Shown: positions 17,153-26,698 of the stretch, one piece after another
Layout: every line of letters starts with the position of its first letter
Numbering within the stretch: the stretch's first letter is position 1
Source of the DNA: Oligoflexia bacterium
GTDB taxonomy: Bacteria > Bdellovibrionota > UBA1018
Direction of reading: 5' to 3'
DNA length: 43,116 nt
Assembly: GCA_903881565.1 (NCBI GenBank)
Contig: CAIRTR010000048.1
Span: 1 to 43,116, forward strand
Position numbers and translations under genes: made by a program
Notes under the pieces: model-generated
Told to the model about the DNA's origin: nothing
Databases searched by the model: none
The model's input: only the letters and a program-made list of their open reading frames with translations

Positions 17153-17749
17153 ATGCCGACCCCTTTAACCCCCAGAATCCACCCCAAAACAGGGCCGGAA
17201 ACTTCAGAAAAGGAGCTCAAAAAAGCCTACAACTGCGTCATTGAATCCGGGGTCACTCATCAGTGGGAACGAAACCCCATATCAGGGGTTAATCCCGACG
17301 AAGTACCCGGTTTTTACCGAAGAGCCTACTCCGCGCAAGAAAAGGGCGACAGGCTCTCTGCCGAACGCTGGGCTCGAGTCGCAAAGCACCTGGCCTACGC
17401 CCTCTGGCATGAGGCGAAGATCGCTTACATGGAGCCCAGACTGCACGATTTGCCGTATCTTGCAGGCCCTGCCCCAGATGAAGCTAGGCTGCAGGAAGAA
17501 GAAAATACCGCAGCGGATCTCATCCTGGCTTTTTCAACCAAGATCCCGCCAGGGGAATCCTCCAAGCCAGAAACGATGCAGCGATACCTCATGCTGGCAA
17601 AACAGCACCTTCAAGCAATAAAGACCCCTGAAAGTGTCAATGGACTCCTGAAAGCCGAGCGTATCCGAGCAGCGCACGAGTATGGACGCACCCTAGAGTG
17701 CATGATGCTCGCGTACGAATCGGAAGCAAGCCAGCAAAAAGTGGCGTAA
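17153..17749 (+). CDS. Hypothetical soluble helical protein
   Basis: A 198-residue protein without signal peptide or TM segment. It is mostly helical with many Glu, Lys, Ala and Arg. Segments such as RAYSAQEKGDRLSAERWARVAKHLAYALWHEAKI and LMLAKQHLQAI look like helical repeats, possibly TPR- or SEL1-like, though no consensus is clear. I recognise no family. GAGGTG lies about 6 nt before the ATG. Its own promoter would be in the 80-bp gap shared with the divergent DUF1704 gene. A strong hairpin follows 11 nt after its stop. Confidence 0.65.
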   Translation: MPTPLTPRIHPKTGPETSEKELKKAYNCVIESGVTHQWERNPISGVNPDEVPGFYRRAYSAQEKGDRLSAERWARVAKHLAYALWHEAKIAYMEPRLHDLPYLAGPAPDEARLQEEENTAADLILAFSTKIPPGESSKPETMQRYLMLAKQHLQAIKTPESVNGLLKAERIRAAHEYGRTLECMMLAYESEASQQKVA

Positions 17750-17756
17750 TGAGTGG

Positions 17757-17785
17757 CGCAGGTATGCATAACTGCATACCCGCGC
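17757..17785. terminator. Bidirectional hairpin between convergent genes
   Basis: GGTATGCA at 17761-17768 and TGCATACC at 17773-17780 form a perfect 8-bp stem with loop TAAC, flanked by GCGC on both sides. It lies 11 nt after the 198-residue gene stop and 14 nt beyond the rpsI stop, between converging genes. The T-tracts are weak on both strands. Confidence 0.65.
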
Positions 17786-17794
17786 ACCGAAAAA

Positions 17795-18193
17795 TTAACG
17801 CTTCGAGTATTGGAAGCGACGACGAGCGCCGGCAAGGCCGTATTTTTTACGCTCAACTTCGCGGGCGTCACGGGTGATGAAACCAGCCTTCTTGAGGATA
17901 GGCCGATAAGCAGGATCTACAGTCAAAAGTGCGCGAGAGATGCCGTGCTTTACAGCGCCGGCTTGTCCCGAAGGTCCGCCACCCTGAACATTCACAAGAA
18001 TATCAAAACGACCTACGGTTGAGGTTAACTCGAGAGGTTGCATGATCAACATACGTGACGTCGGACGAGTGAAGTATGCTTCAAACGAACGATCGTTTAC
18101 GCGAATGACGCCTGCTTCGGCCGCACGCGGACGAAGATAGACTCTCGCTATGGCGTTTTTTCTTTTTCCTACCTTGTGAATCTGCTTCTCCAT
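17795..18193 (-). CDS. rpsI: 30S ribosomal protein S9
   Basis: A 132-residue protein with the S9 hallmarks [37 protein letters not shown] and the C-terminal [18 protein letters not shown], whose last Arg reaches the P-site tRNA in known ribosomes. The start is ATG 18193 with AAGGAG six nt upstream; an in-frame TTG directly before it is too close to the Shine-Dalgarno sequence. It follows rplM by 29 bp, the conserved L13-S9 operon. It is the last gene of the long minus-strand run. Confidence 0.98.
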   Translation of the reverse strand: MEKQIHKVGKRKNAIARVYLRPRAAEAGVIRVNDRSFEAYFTRPTSRMLIMQPLELTSTVGRFDILVNVQGGGPSGQAGAVKHGISRALLTVDPAYRPILKKAGFITRDAREVERKKYGLAGARRRFQYSKR

Positions 18194-18222
18194 CAAACTC
18201 TCCTTAAAAAATAAACCTAAAA

Positions 18223-18768
18223 TTACTTAGCAGCTGACTTTGCAGCGACTTTGGGGGCCTTCTTCGACTTCGGGGCAGCTCCGACAACAGTTCGACGGGT
18301 AGCAGCGAGGGGAAGCGTCTGAGGCACCTGAGAAATATGCGGATGCTCAGCGCCAGCATAAATTTTCAATTTCTTCATTTGGTGACGAGCAAGACTTGTC
18401 TTATTAGTCATGCCCCAAACAGCGCGACGGAGAATCTCTTCTGGATGACGAATGAGCATCTCTTTTGCTGTCTTGGTCTTGAGGCCACTGATGTAACCCG
18501 TGTGATCGCGATAGAGCTTTCCATCCCATTTATTGCGGGTGAAAACAACTTTATCGGCATTGATGACTACGAGAAAATCTCCCGAATCAGCATGACGAGT
18601 AAACGTGGTCTTGTGTTTTCCGATAATAACGCGCGCCAAAACTGTGGCAAGTCTTCCGACGACTTGGTCTTTTGCATCGACAATAAACCACTTGGGTGCG
18701 TTTGGCCCTTTCGTTTCAAAGAAATGGGGGCCTGACATCTTCGCCTGATAAGTCTTTCGTAGTAACAT
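18223..18768 (-). CDS. rplM: 50S ribosomal protein L13 with Lys/Ala-rich tail
   Basis: A 181-residue protein. The L13 core is KTYQAK at the N-terminus, [59 protein letters not shown] and [23 protein letters not shown]. Typical L13 is about 142 residues; this one has a basic C-terminal tail rich in Lys, Ala and Pro ([17 protein letters not shown]). The ATG at 18768 is chosen because KTYQAK aligns with the usual L13 N-terminus. There is no Shine-Dalgarno sequence, and the promoter -10 lies 9 nt upstream, so the mRNA may be leaderless. Confidence 0.97.
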   Translation of the reverse strand: MLLRKTYQAKMSGPHFFETKGPNAPKWFIVDAKDQVVGRLATVLARVIIGKHKTTFTRHADSGDFLVVINADKVVFTRNKWDGKLYRDHTGYISGLKTKTAKEMLIRHPEEILRRAVWGMTNKTSLARHQMKKLKIYAGAEHPHISQVPQTLPLAATRRTVVGAAPKSKKAPKVAAKSAAK

Positions 18769-18777
18769 AGGTTGTTG

Positions 18778-18806
18778 GAATTACAGGAGCCACAAATTTA
18801 AGTCAA
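18778..18806 (-). promoter_or_regulatory. Candidate rplM-rpsI promoter
   Basis: Minus strand: -35 TTGACT at 18806-18801, a 17-nt spacer, and -10 TAATTC at 18783-18778. It lies in the 77-bp gap after the Omp85 gene and ends 9 nt before the rplM ATG. A separate promoter would uncouple ribosomal protein synthesis from the long envelope operon upstream. Confidence 0.5.
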
Positions 18807-18845
18807 CCGGTTTTTTCCTAAATTACTCAGCATAAATGACCCTAC

Positions 18846-21608
18846 TCAAATAACCCCGATCGAAAAGTGAAACCGGTAAGCATCCTCACCCAGCTGCGGA
18901 TGCACTTTGAACCCCCACTCTGCATTCACAGGTCCGACAGGGGTCTGATAATGAAACCCAAAGCCGGTACTATAACGCAGAATTCCAAGGGGGATCTTAT
19001 CCACATAAATATTGCCCGCATCTATGAAAGGACCGAACCGAACTGCGCCAGAAAACGGAACCTCTAACTGGGTGCGGTAATTAACGTAAGATGTTGTTCC
19101 GACAATGAATTTATCAGATGTATTGATTTCCTGTTCAGCAAAACCGCGAAGGCTCCCCACTCCCCCAAGCGCAAACTGCTTGGCCACAGGAATGCTCCCG
19201 CTTTTGGGATCGTAAATCCCCGTGGCAGGATCAATGACTGGCGCTTCGTTGTTTCGAGCCCAACCAAAGCGGAAGGAAAAAAACCAAGTCACGGACCTGG
19301 ACACGGGTACGAAATAGTCGTTTCGTGACTGAATTCTCCAAAATCCGATAGGGTAAGACTCTCCGTGAGAATAGAGCCAAGGAGCCGAAAGCTCAGTTGT
19401 AAAAACAGAATAGAGCCCCGAGCTCGGACTCAGGGGATCATCTCGCATATCCAGTCTCAAAGAAGGCATTACCGATCCAATGGTCATGTCCCGATTATCA
19501 ATATCCGGGCGAACCTTGGTACGAGCATTGAATTGCTTGATTCGCTCTAGACTATAGGTGAATACGCCCGTCAAATTTGGTTTTCGAACCAGATTTCTCT
19601 CCCACGTCAGCGCCAGCGCGGTACTCAAGCTATCAAAGGTTCTAAATTGATCCTTACTCAGAGTCAGCGTAGGACGAAAAAGCACTTCAGGCAGAACGAA
19701 CCACGGCCAAAGATAAGCCAATTGAACTTGATACTCGGGAAACTCGTAATCAACAAAACGCCAATTTACGCGCCCATTTAACAGCAATGAATGATTATAG
19801 CCCCATAGGTTTGTATATCCAAGCTGACCAAACACACGTAACCCCAGATCGCTTCGAAGACCCGGGCCACCGGCAATAATCCCAGGGGTACCTTCTTGAA
19901 GTGAAATCAACACCGTCTTGCGATCTTTGCTCAGGGTATCCTCGAGCGCCCGAACACTGACGACCGAAAAAATCCCCAAGCGCTTTAATCGTGCGTCGGT
20001 TTCCTTCAACAGCGCATCTGAAAGCACGTCCCCTTCTTTGAAAACAATTTCGTGACGAACCACTTCTTCATGCGTGAGACTCAACCCTTCGATTTCAATT
20101 CGGCCCACGCGAAACTGAGGTCCCTCAGAAACCTCGAGGGCGATCGTTGCGCTTCGATTATCCTCAGAATACAGGACTAAACGATCAGTTCCTTCATTAA
20201 GAATCTGGACCCCTAGATACCCCAGAGCCCGATATTTTGACTTGAGAACGTCTAACCCCTCACTTAACGCATAAAGATTGAGGGGCTCCCCTACGCGAAG
20301 CTTCAGCATTTGATAAAGTTCTTCGTCCAAGAAGCGAGAAACCCCAGAAACCCGAACCTGCTCCACTCGTGTTTGCTCGCCTTCATAGAGGTAAACGACA
20401 AGTTTCACTTTGCTCCCCTGTAAAGAAGTTCTCTTTTGGGGCGGGAAAACCGCCGTAATCGTCACCAACTTTGCCGCAAGATAACCTTGCGACTTCATCC
20501 ATTCGATCACAAGTTCAGCTGTCGCCTGCACATCACGCTCAACATAATAATCATGATCCAAAAGGACGGACGCCTTCTGGGCCCGAGCCCAAAAAATAGA
20601 CTGAAGAGCTTCTTTTGAAAAAATGAGATTGCCATCGAAGTCCAGAGCCTCAATTTTGACCCGAGTGCCTTCTTGAATCAAATAAGTCACATGCCGTTCT
20701 TGAGTTTGGGGTTTTTCAAAGATATAGGGCGAGATTTTCACATGAGCATAGCCCGCAGAATGATATTCCTCCTCCAATCGTAACCGAATGGCTCCGATAT
20801 AGTCAGTCCCGAAGCCTACTTTCCGCTGGGCTTCGATGATTTCCGAAAGCTGAACCGCGGTGAAGGCGACATTTCCCCGAAATCCAAAGCGAACCCGATC
20901 CCCCAGATCCACATGAACAGTGACATCAACCCATCGGGCTGCTCGGTTCCCGATTTTTTCAACCACGGAAAGTACTGAACTTTTTACGCCGATTTCCTCA
21001 ACGCGAGCTCCGACAAACTCCTCTGAGGCAAGAAGATCCTGCACCGATCTTTTACTCGCATTCATGCGCACCTCATCGAAGATTGCTTCTCGCGTGAGGC
21101 CTAAACGCTGGGCCAGCTCCAATTGGATTTTCTCCCAAAAACCAAGAAAATCATCGCCCGTAAGTTTAGCCGCCGAACCCTCCAGGACGAACTCAAACTG
21201 ACGAATACGGGTGGGCAATCCCTCCTCTATTTGAAATTCAAGAACGGACTCAAATTTTCCGGTTTCTGACTTCTTGCGCGACAGTTTAGATTGAATTCTC
21301 ATCTGCTCGTAACCATGAGCCCGATAAAGAGCCTGCAAGTCTTCTGCGGTTCTCACGACTTTACTCCGAATGAGTTTTTCACCTGGGAAGATCTGTAACG
21401 CCGGCTCAATTTCGTTTTGTGCAAAGACGGTAAGCCCCGAGAATTCGAGACGATCGATCTCGACCTTTGAGTCGGGTGAATCGGGTGAGTCGGGTGACTC
21501 ACGAGAGCCTGGAGGTGCTGCAAAGGACAGGGGGGCCATTGATAGCCCGAGTGAAACCCCGAGTAAAACTTGAAAGAGGAAAATCAAGTTCCAAGCCATC
21601 CTCATCAT
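18846..21608 (-). CDS. Omp85/TamA-like outer-membrane assembly protein with about six POTRA repeats
   Basis: A 920-residue protein with a signal peptide (ILFLFQVLLGVS-like region, cleavage near SFAAP). Six POTRA-like segments begin near VEIDRLEFSG, TRIRQFEFV, VRFGFRGNVAF, VKIEALDFDGN, TRVEQVRVSG and FRVGRIEIEG. A C-terminal 16-strand-type barrel has the conserved lid-lock motif GVGSLRGFAEQEI. TamA usually has three POTRAs and BamA five, so this is an unusual form. It lies 3 bp after tamB and probably works with it in outer-membrane protein or lipid export. BamA function cannot be excluded, but the tamB partnership favours a TamA role. Confidence 0.85.
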   Translation of the reverse strand: MMRMAWNLIFLFQVLLGVSLGLSMAPLSFAAPPGSRESPDSPDSPDSKVEIDRLEFSGLTVFAQNEIEPALQIFPGEKLIRSKVVRTAEDLQALYRAHGYEQMRIQSKLSRKKSETGKFESVLEFQIEEGLPTRIRQFEFVLEGSAAKLTGDDFLGFWEKIQLELAQRLGLTREAIFDEVRMNASKRSVQDLLASEEFVGARVEEIGVKSSVLSVVEKIGNRAARWVDVTVHVDLGDRVRFGFRGNVAFTAVQLSEIIEAQRKVGFGTDYIGAIRLRLEEEYHSAGYAHVKISPYIFEKPQTQERHVTYLIQEGTRVKIEALDFDGNLIFSKEALQSIFWARAQKASVLLDHDYYVERDVQATAELVIEWMKSQGYLAAKLVTITAVFPPQKRTSLQGSKVKLVVYLYEGEQTRVEQVRVSGVSRFLDEELYQMLKLRVGEPLNLYALSEGLDVLKSKYRALGYLGVQILNEGTDRLVLYSEDNRSATIALEVSEGPQFRVGRIEIEGLSLTHEEVVRHEIVFKEGDVLSDALLKETDARLKRLGIFSVVSVRALEDTLSKDRKTVLISLQEGTPGIIAGGPGLRSDLGLRVFGQLGYTNLWGYNHSLLLNGRVNWRFVDYEFPEYQVQLAYLWPWFVLPEVLFRPTLTLSKDQFRTFDSLSTALALTWERNLVRKPNLTGVFTYSLERIKQFNARTKVRPDIDNRDMTIGSVMPSLRLDMRDDPLSPSSGLYSVFTTELSAPWLYSHGESYPIGFWRIQSRNDYFVPVSRSVTWFFSFRFGWARNNEAPVIDPATGIYDPKSGSIPVAKQFALGGVGSLRGFAEQEINTSDKFIVGTTSYVNYRTQLEVPFSGAVRFGPFIDAGNIYVDKIPLGILRYSTGFGFHYQTPVGPVNAEWGFKVHPQLGEDAYRFHFSIGVI
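21469..21501 (-). repeat. In-frame 9-bp tandem repeat encoding Ser-Pro-Asp
   Basis: Three full copies plus a partial copy of GAGTCGGGT-type units, encoding SPDSPDSPDS on the minus strand just after the signal peptide of the Omp85 protein. Units differ at one base. The 9-bp period means that slippage would change linker length without shifting the frame. Confidence 0.85.
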
Positions 21609-21611
21609 AGG

Positions 21612-24600
21612 TTACTTGAACCTCTTTTGAAGCTTTAAATCAAATCCGTAAGAAGGGATTGAAGTGGAGTCGTTGGTTTCAAATTGATCCCAAACTCCAA
21701 TAACGGAAACTCCAGGGGAAACCTTGTATTCGGCGTTAACTTCCCTTTGCCCGCCAGTCCCCACACCCACTGTACTTCCGGCCGAAACATCGAGGTTCTT
21801 AGTTAAGCTTTTTTTGATAACCACTTTTGGAGCCGCGCTTCCTTCCGTAGAAGATTGCGGCCTAAAAGCGCTCGTCGCCTGTTGCGGATTGACAGACTCA
21901 TTGAGTTGAATCTCGAAGCCTGTTTTGCTTTGAACCTCCCGATTGAAATCCAAAGAATGGAGCAGAAGTGAAGCCGCCTCGCCCTGCTCTATCAAGCTCC
22001 GATCAGAAGAACTGAGACGTTTTGATTCGCTCGAAGTCAATCCCATCGTCAGCAAAGAGATAATCTCAGACTCCGGCATCACCGGATTAGACGTAAGCTC
22101 AATTTTTGGAAGTGGATCCATTCTCCCGGACACATAGAGCTGAATCTTGTAAGGAGACAGCTCCGTATGTGCGAGCAAACTGAGCGTCGGATTAATCTCC
22201 ATCGGATTATCAAAGACCGCTGAAGCGGATTCAATCTGAAACATGCGATCCTTGAACACCATTTTGCCTTGAATCAGCTCTGCTTTTCCAACGATACGAG
22301 GAGTTTCAAGAGTATTCACGATCGTAACTGCACCTTTTGCCTCGGCTTGAAAAAGATCGTTTCGAATCATGATTCCTCGATCAGCCGAAGCCTGAATGTC
22401 TAAAACGAATTTAGGATAGCTGCCCTCGCGCTTTAAACTGGGGGGCGGCGTATATTGAAGTGCCTTGAGCCCGACCGCCTTTTGAGTCTGAAGAACTTTC
22501 ATCGTCGAAAGACCAGAATCTGAAACCACTTCGCCCTTCACTTTATAGGGGGGCTCATCCCCTTTCACTTCGAGCTTGCCATTGAGGGTTATGTAGTCAA
22601 ACGGGATAATCTTGAGTTTGGTCTGCGCAATACGCCCCAACAGACTCACTTTGGGATAATGATCAGCAAAAAGTTGTACAGAACCATCGCAATCAACACG
22701 CCCACCCGCGAGATCCCCTTTAAGATTCTGAACAGTAATCACATTCTGTCTCAGCTGAAAGGCTCCGCTAATATTCTCAAAAGGTGATTCTATTGCAGGA
22801 ATACGGACGCTGACCCCTTCGACATTGGCTCGCCCAAACACCAATGGATCCTTAAGCATTCCTCCAATGGTAAAATCCAAATCGGCTACGCCTCCTGCCT
22901 GCGAAACACTGGAGGTCAGGAACTCAACAACAGAAACATCCAAGTCTCCACTCACACGCCCCTCGATCTCGGAGTCATGCCCGCGAAGCTCCAAGCGCGC
23001 GCTCCCATTGTTTCCTTTAAGCACGAGGTCCCGAAGATCAAATGAACCGTCGGTCACCTTGAACGAAATGGGATGTGCCAGATGAAAACGGGCACCCTTT
23101 TTCGCGAGCAGGTAGTCTTGAATTTCAACTTTTCCACTGCCCTTCTCAAGTTGACCCGAACGAAATGAAAGCTGTGCCGAGGCCGAAACCGCTCCGGCAA
23201 GCTCAGGATCCTGCATCATACGGGGGTTAAGCAAAAGCAAGAGAGGCGAAAAATCCAAGCCCTTAAGCTCCGTCCTCAAAAAGCTCTGCCCCCCCAAATT
23301 GAAGTCATATGAAAAATCCAAAACTCCTTGCCCTCCCAAGGCTGATCCCTGAGCTCGCGTAACTCCTCGATCACTTCGAATGGTGAGGTCACTCGGCGGC
23401 AGGCCGACGCCTCTGACCACGACTTGATTTAGGGCAATCTGTGAATTGGATTGGATGACGCCCAGTTTACCCTTCCCTTCGCTCGACACTGAAAGAGCGC
23501 CTCGCATCGGAACGTCAAGTTGTGCCACGTGATCAAGATCACTCACCGAGAATCCCCGGGTCGCAAAGGACCAATCAAAATTGTCTTGAGGATCAACCGA
23601 GATTCGCCCTAGGATCTCTCCCGTTCTCTTTTTTGACTTCAACGAGGAGATGTAGACTCGACCCCGATCATAACCCCCTTGAAGAGCGACCGAACGAAAC
23701 CGTTCCCCCAGAAAATCCCAGCCCTCTCCATTAAAAGAAGCCGTCACATCCAGAAGATTCAAATCGAGTCCTCCGCCGACATGTACTTTTCCGGTGAAGG
23801 GGCCGCTTAGGCTATGAGGAAACCACCAATAGTCTTTGACGAGATTTCGAAATATTTGAATCAGATCCTGGACGTTGCCCTCTGAAATAGTAAAATCAAG
23901 TGCGGCGGTCTCGGCAGCTCCTAGATCCAAAACACCTTTACCCAGATAGTAAGTGCGCCCTTTTTTCACCTGAACATCCGAAAATATCAAATGCGAAGGA
24001 TCATCATCCCAAGTGATTCGGCCTTTCAAATCCCCCAAATACAAACCCAGATACGAGGCGTCGGTAAGCTCTGGATCAAAATCCAAAAATATTCTCGCCG
24101 TCGGTCCATGCACATGAATTTTTACTGGCCCTTTTCCGGCGATCGGCTTTTGCGCAAGCCCACCGATATCCGCTAAATTCATATGTCCTGAAGCCCGGAG
24201 ATCAAATCCGGCTTTGAAATTCACTTCGCCATCCACCTCCAGACGCGTTTCACCCAGACTTAATGAAACGCCAGAAGGGCCCTCCATTCGAACAGCATCA
24301 GAATCAATTGCAACTTCCCCGACGAGTTGAACACTTGGAATTTTCAAAATCCACCGCAAGGGCTTTGTTTTTCCCAGACGTTGATTGTCCAATTGAAGAT
24401 CAAGAACTGCCAAATCCAACTTTGCGTGAGCTGACCAGGAATCCTTTTGCTCCCGACGTTCTCGGACTTTCTGCAAAGACACCTTAACCGTCCCACTCAC
24501 TCGTACATCGAGAGGATAGAGTTCACGGACCACAGGACCTGCGACCCAATGCAAATGCGCTCTCGAGAGCTTCAAAGGTAATTCAATCGGATCATTTCCA

Positions 24601-25730
24601 AGATTGCTCAGGGACACCTTCATTGAACCGATTTCAATGCGACCCCCTCCGCCGGGCTGGCTCCCCCCAACTCTCGCACGCTCCGGACTTTCAATAACCC
24701 CTTTTTCAATCGTAAGTGTCCCACCGCCCTTTGCCCCCATCCAGGCAACATCGACGCTCGCCTGTTCGGCTTCCCAGCTCTTAAACCGGACCGCCTTGAA
24801 CAGAAAGGTCCCTCGCACTCGGCCCTGACGAACAAACTCGACCAAATTACCCTGGATTTTTCCGTTCCACGATAGCTCCCCCGCGAGAGGCGAAGTGCCC
24901 AGCCCAAGTGAAACGAGGGGCACTTCGAGGGCCAGAAGATTGGACCCTATCTTTGAATCTAGATCGACCGCTAAAGTTTTAGGCTCAAAAAGATTGCCAT
25001 TGATCCGCCCCTCAGCAGCAAGAGTAGTGCCCGCTGCGCGGACCTCCAATTTATTGATTTCAACTTGATCGGCCCCTACTTGCGCCGCAAGCTGCAAGGA
25101 GTCGAGCGGAACTGAAAAGCCTAAAGATTTGATTTTTTCGCTCTTGAGCGCCGAAAGATCCGCAAAAACGGAGAATCCTCTTTTCCCGTTTTTGCCCAGC
25201 TGCTGTTCCAGTTGAACTTTGTTGATCTGAAAATCCATCACACCCACCGTGTCCGGCAAAACTAAGCTCACATGTGTTTTTTCAATCGAAAGCGCGTCAA
25301 CCTGGAAATTAAGAAACTCATCCAGATGAATCCGTTTTTTTGCCTCCGACGACTCGCTGGGCTGAGTCAGATCCAGGTTAATTTCGGCACCCATGACTTC
25401 GACCGAGTGAATGCGAATACTCCCGGTCAACATTTGAAAGGGCAGGAAACCCAGGTCGACACTTTCGGCTTGCACCCGCGACCCCGCGGGAAGCCGTAGA
25501 ATATTTCGCTCCCTTAGAACAACTTTAGGCTTGAGGACTCGAATTCCGGGAGGGAAAATCCGGATCGCCAATCCGCCAAAATCCCCATCAATTCCCGAGT
25601 CCACGGGAAGAAAACGGGACACCACACTCTTGAAGAGAGGCGCAAAGGCGGCACTCTGAATGAAGAACAGCACCCCGACAATCGAGAAGACAACCCCAAG
25701 CAGAAAAAGGTAAACGGCATTCTTCTTCAT
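21612..25730 (-). CDS. tamB: TamB-like translocation/assembly protein
   Basis: A 1372-residue protein anchored by one N-terminal TM segment (VYLFLLGVVFSIVGVLFFI). AsmA-like repeated beta-strand segments follow, and the C-terminal DUF490/TamB domain (SGRMDPLPKIELTSNPVM, PESEIISLLTMGL, then the Ser/Arg-rich stretch and ...YGFDLKLQKRF) ends the protein. TamB proteins form a long hydrophobic groove across the periplasm and work with an Omp85 partner; recent work ties the family to phospholipid transport. The Omp85 gene lies 3 bp downstream. The start overlaps the TPR gene upstream by 4 bp, so the three genes are coupled. Confidence 0.9.
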   Translation of the reverse strand: MKKNAVYLFLLGVVFSIVGVLFFIQSAAFAPLFKSVVSRFLPVDSGIDGDFGGLAIRIFPPGIRVLKPKVVLRERNILRLPAGSRVQAESVDLGFLPFQMLTGSIRIHSVEVMGAEINLDLTQPSESSEAKKRIHLDEFLNFQVDALSIEKTHVSLVLPDTVGVMDFQINKVQLEQQLGKNGKRGFSVFADLSALKSEKIKSLGFSVPLDSLQLAAQVGADQVEINKLEVRAAGTTLAAEGRINGNLFEPKTLAVDLDSKIGSNLLALEVPLVSLGLGTSPLAGELSWNGKIQGNLVEFVRQGRVRGTFLFKAVRFKSWEAEQASVDVAWMGAKGGGTLTIEKGVIESPERARVGGSQPGGGGRIEIGSMKVSLSNLGNDPIELPLKLSRAHLHWVAGPVVRELYPLDVRVSGTVKVSLQKVRERREQKDSWSAHAKLDLAVLDLQLDNQRLGKTKPLRWILKIPSVQLVGEVAIDSDAVRMEGPSGVSLSLGETRLEVDGEVNFKAGFDLRASGHMNLADIGGLAQKPIAGKGPVKIHVHGPTARIFLDFDPELTDASYLGLYLGDLKGRITWDDDPSHLIFSDVQVKKGRTYYLGKGVLDLGAAETAALDFTISEGNVQDLIQIFRNLVKDYWWFPHSLSGPFTGKVHVGGGLDLNLLDVTASFNGEGWDFLGERFRSVALQGGYDRGRVYISSLKSKKRTGEILGRISVDPQDNFDWSFATRGFSVSDLDHVAQLDVPMRGALSVSSEGKGKLGVIQSNSQIALNQVVVRGVGLPPSDLTIRSDRGVTRAQGSALGGQGVLDFSYDFNLGGQSFLRTELKGLDFSPLLLLLNPRMMQDPELAGAVSASAQLSFRSGQLEKGSGKVEIQDYLLAKKGARFHLAHPISFKVTDGSFDLRDLVLKGNNGSARLELRGHDSEIEGRVSGDLDVSVVEFLTSSVSQAGGVADLDFTIGGMLKDPLVFGRANVEGVSVRIPAIESPFENISGAFQLRQNVITVQNLKGDLAGGRVDCDGSVQLFADHYPKVSLLGRIAQTKLKIIPFDYITLNGKLEVKGDEPPYKVKGEVVSDSGLSTMKVLQTQKAVGLKALQYTPPPSLKREGSYPKFVLDIQASADRGIMIRNDLFQAEAKGAVTIVNTLETPRIVGKAELIQGKMVFKDRMFQIESASAVFDNPMEINPTLSLLAHTELSPYKIQLYVSGRMDPLPKIELTSNPVMPESEIISLLTMGLTSSESKRLSSSDRSLIEQGEAASLLLHSLDFNREVQSKTGFEIQLNESVNPQQATSAFRPQSSTEGSAAPKVVIKKSLTKNLDVSAGSTVGVGTGGQREVNAEYKVSPGVSVIGVWDQFETNDSTSIPSYGFDLKLQKRFK

Positions 25731-26686
25731 CCCTTATCACCGAGTCGCGCTAAACGATCGAGGCGCTCTGTGATGTCTCGGTAATGAAAATCCATCTCCT
25801 GGATTTTCTGATACCAAAGAAATGCGACTTCCATTTTCTGAAGAGCCTCATGAGCTCGCCCCATCAGGTAGAAGAATTCAAGTTTTTCGTTTTCAGTCAG
25901 CTCGTCTTTGCCGAGATGAGGCTGTAAGACCCCAATGGCTTCGAAAGGCCTCTCCGCCAGAAGCCAAGCGTAGGACAAAAGCGCTAAAGCCGGCATCGAA
26001 GGGGGATCCGCCATCTTCACGGCAGTTTCAAATTGGCGCGCAGCGAGAACGAAGAGTCCCATTTCCAAAAAAGCGATCCCTACATCCAAGTGGTCCCGAG
26101 TCGAAGAAGTCTTAAGATCCCCCTCAATCTTCGAAGAAAACTGATCCATCGCTTCTTGCGAACCGAAAAGGGCAAAAGGGTGTGCCGACTGATCAGAGGC
26201 ACGATCGGGATAAAGGCCTAAATTAAAATCCTGATCGAGCTTCTTCATCAGAGTTTCAGAATCGACTTCTGAAAACACTTCCTTTTTCAGAGGACCCAGA
26301 CTTCGAAAGCGGGCTCGCAGTTGCCCGCTCCCGCGAATCAACTCATCGATTTCCGTTTTCTGAATTCGCTCCAACATCTGCCGGACAGCAACCGTGTTTC
26401 CTTTTTTTCCTGAAGCCGTGCGAAGAAGTTTGCGGAGAATTTTCTTCGCATCGTCTACAAGACCTTCACTGATGAGAATGCGCGCAGACTCGAGCTCGTC
26501 TTCTGTTTTTTCTTCCGCATTTTCTTCGGCCGAGACCTGCGGTTGTTCGACAAGACCGGAAACTTGCACGCCATGAATCTCTGGCATCTCTTGTGGCGCT
26601 GCGGACTCCTCCAGCAAATCTTCGCCGAGATCGATCCGCGTCCCATCCGAATTCAATGGAGGTTTAGAGGACTTAGAGTTTGTCAC
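25727..26686 (-). CDS. TPR-like protein upstream of tamB
   Basis: A 319-residue protein with an acidic, low-complexity N-terminal third (ENAEEKTEDELE). Helical repeats follow (residues ~65-110 and ~195-310), including DVGIAFLEMGLFVLAARQFETAV and EKLEFFYLMGRAHEALQKM. It has no signal peptide or TM segment, so it is cytoplasmic. It begins 12 bp after accC and overlaps tamB by 4 bp. The acidic N-terminus and helical repeats suggest a scaffold or adaptor. No specific family is recognised. Confidence 0.7.
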   Translation of the reverse strand: MTNSKSSKPPLNSDGTRIDLGEDLLEESAAPQEMPEIHGVQVSGLVEQPQVSAEENAEEKTEDELESARILISEGLVDDAKKILRKLLRTASGKKGNTVAVRQMLERIQKTEIDELIRGSGQLRARFRSLGPLKKEVFSEVDSETLMKKLDQDFNLGLYPDRASDQSAHPFALFGSQEAMDQFSSKIEGDLKTSSTRDHLDVGIAFLEMGLFVLAARQFETAVKMADPPSMPALALLSYAWLLAERPFEAIGVLQPHLGKDELTENEKLEFFYLMGRAHEALQKMEVAFLWYQKIQEMDFHYRDITERLDRLARLGDKG

Positions 26687-26698
26687 AACAGTTTAATT

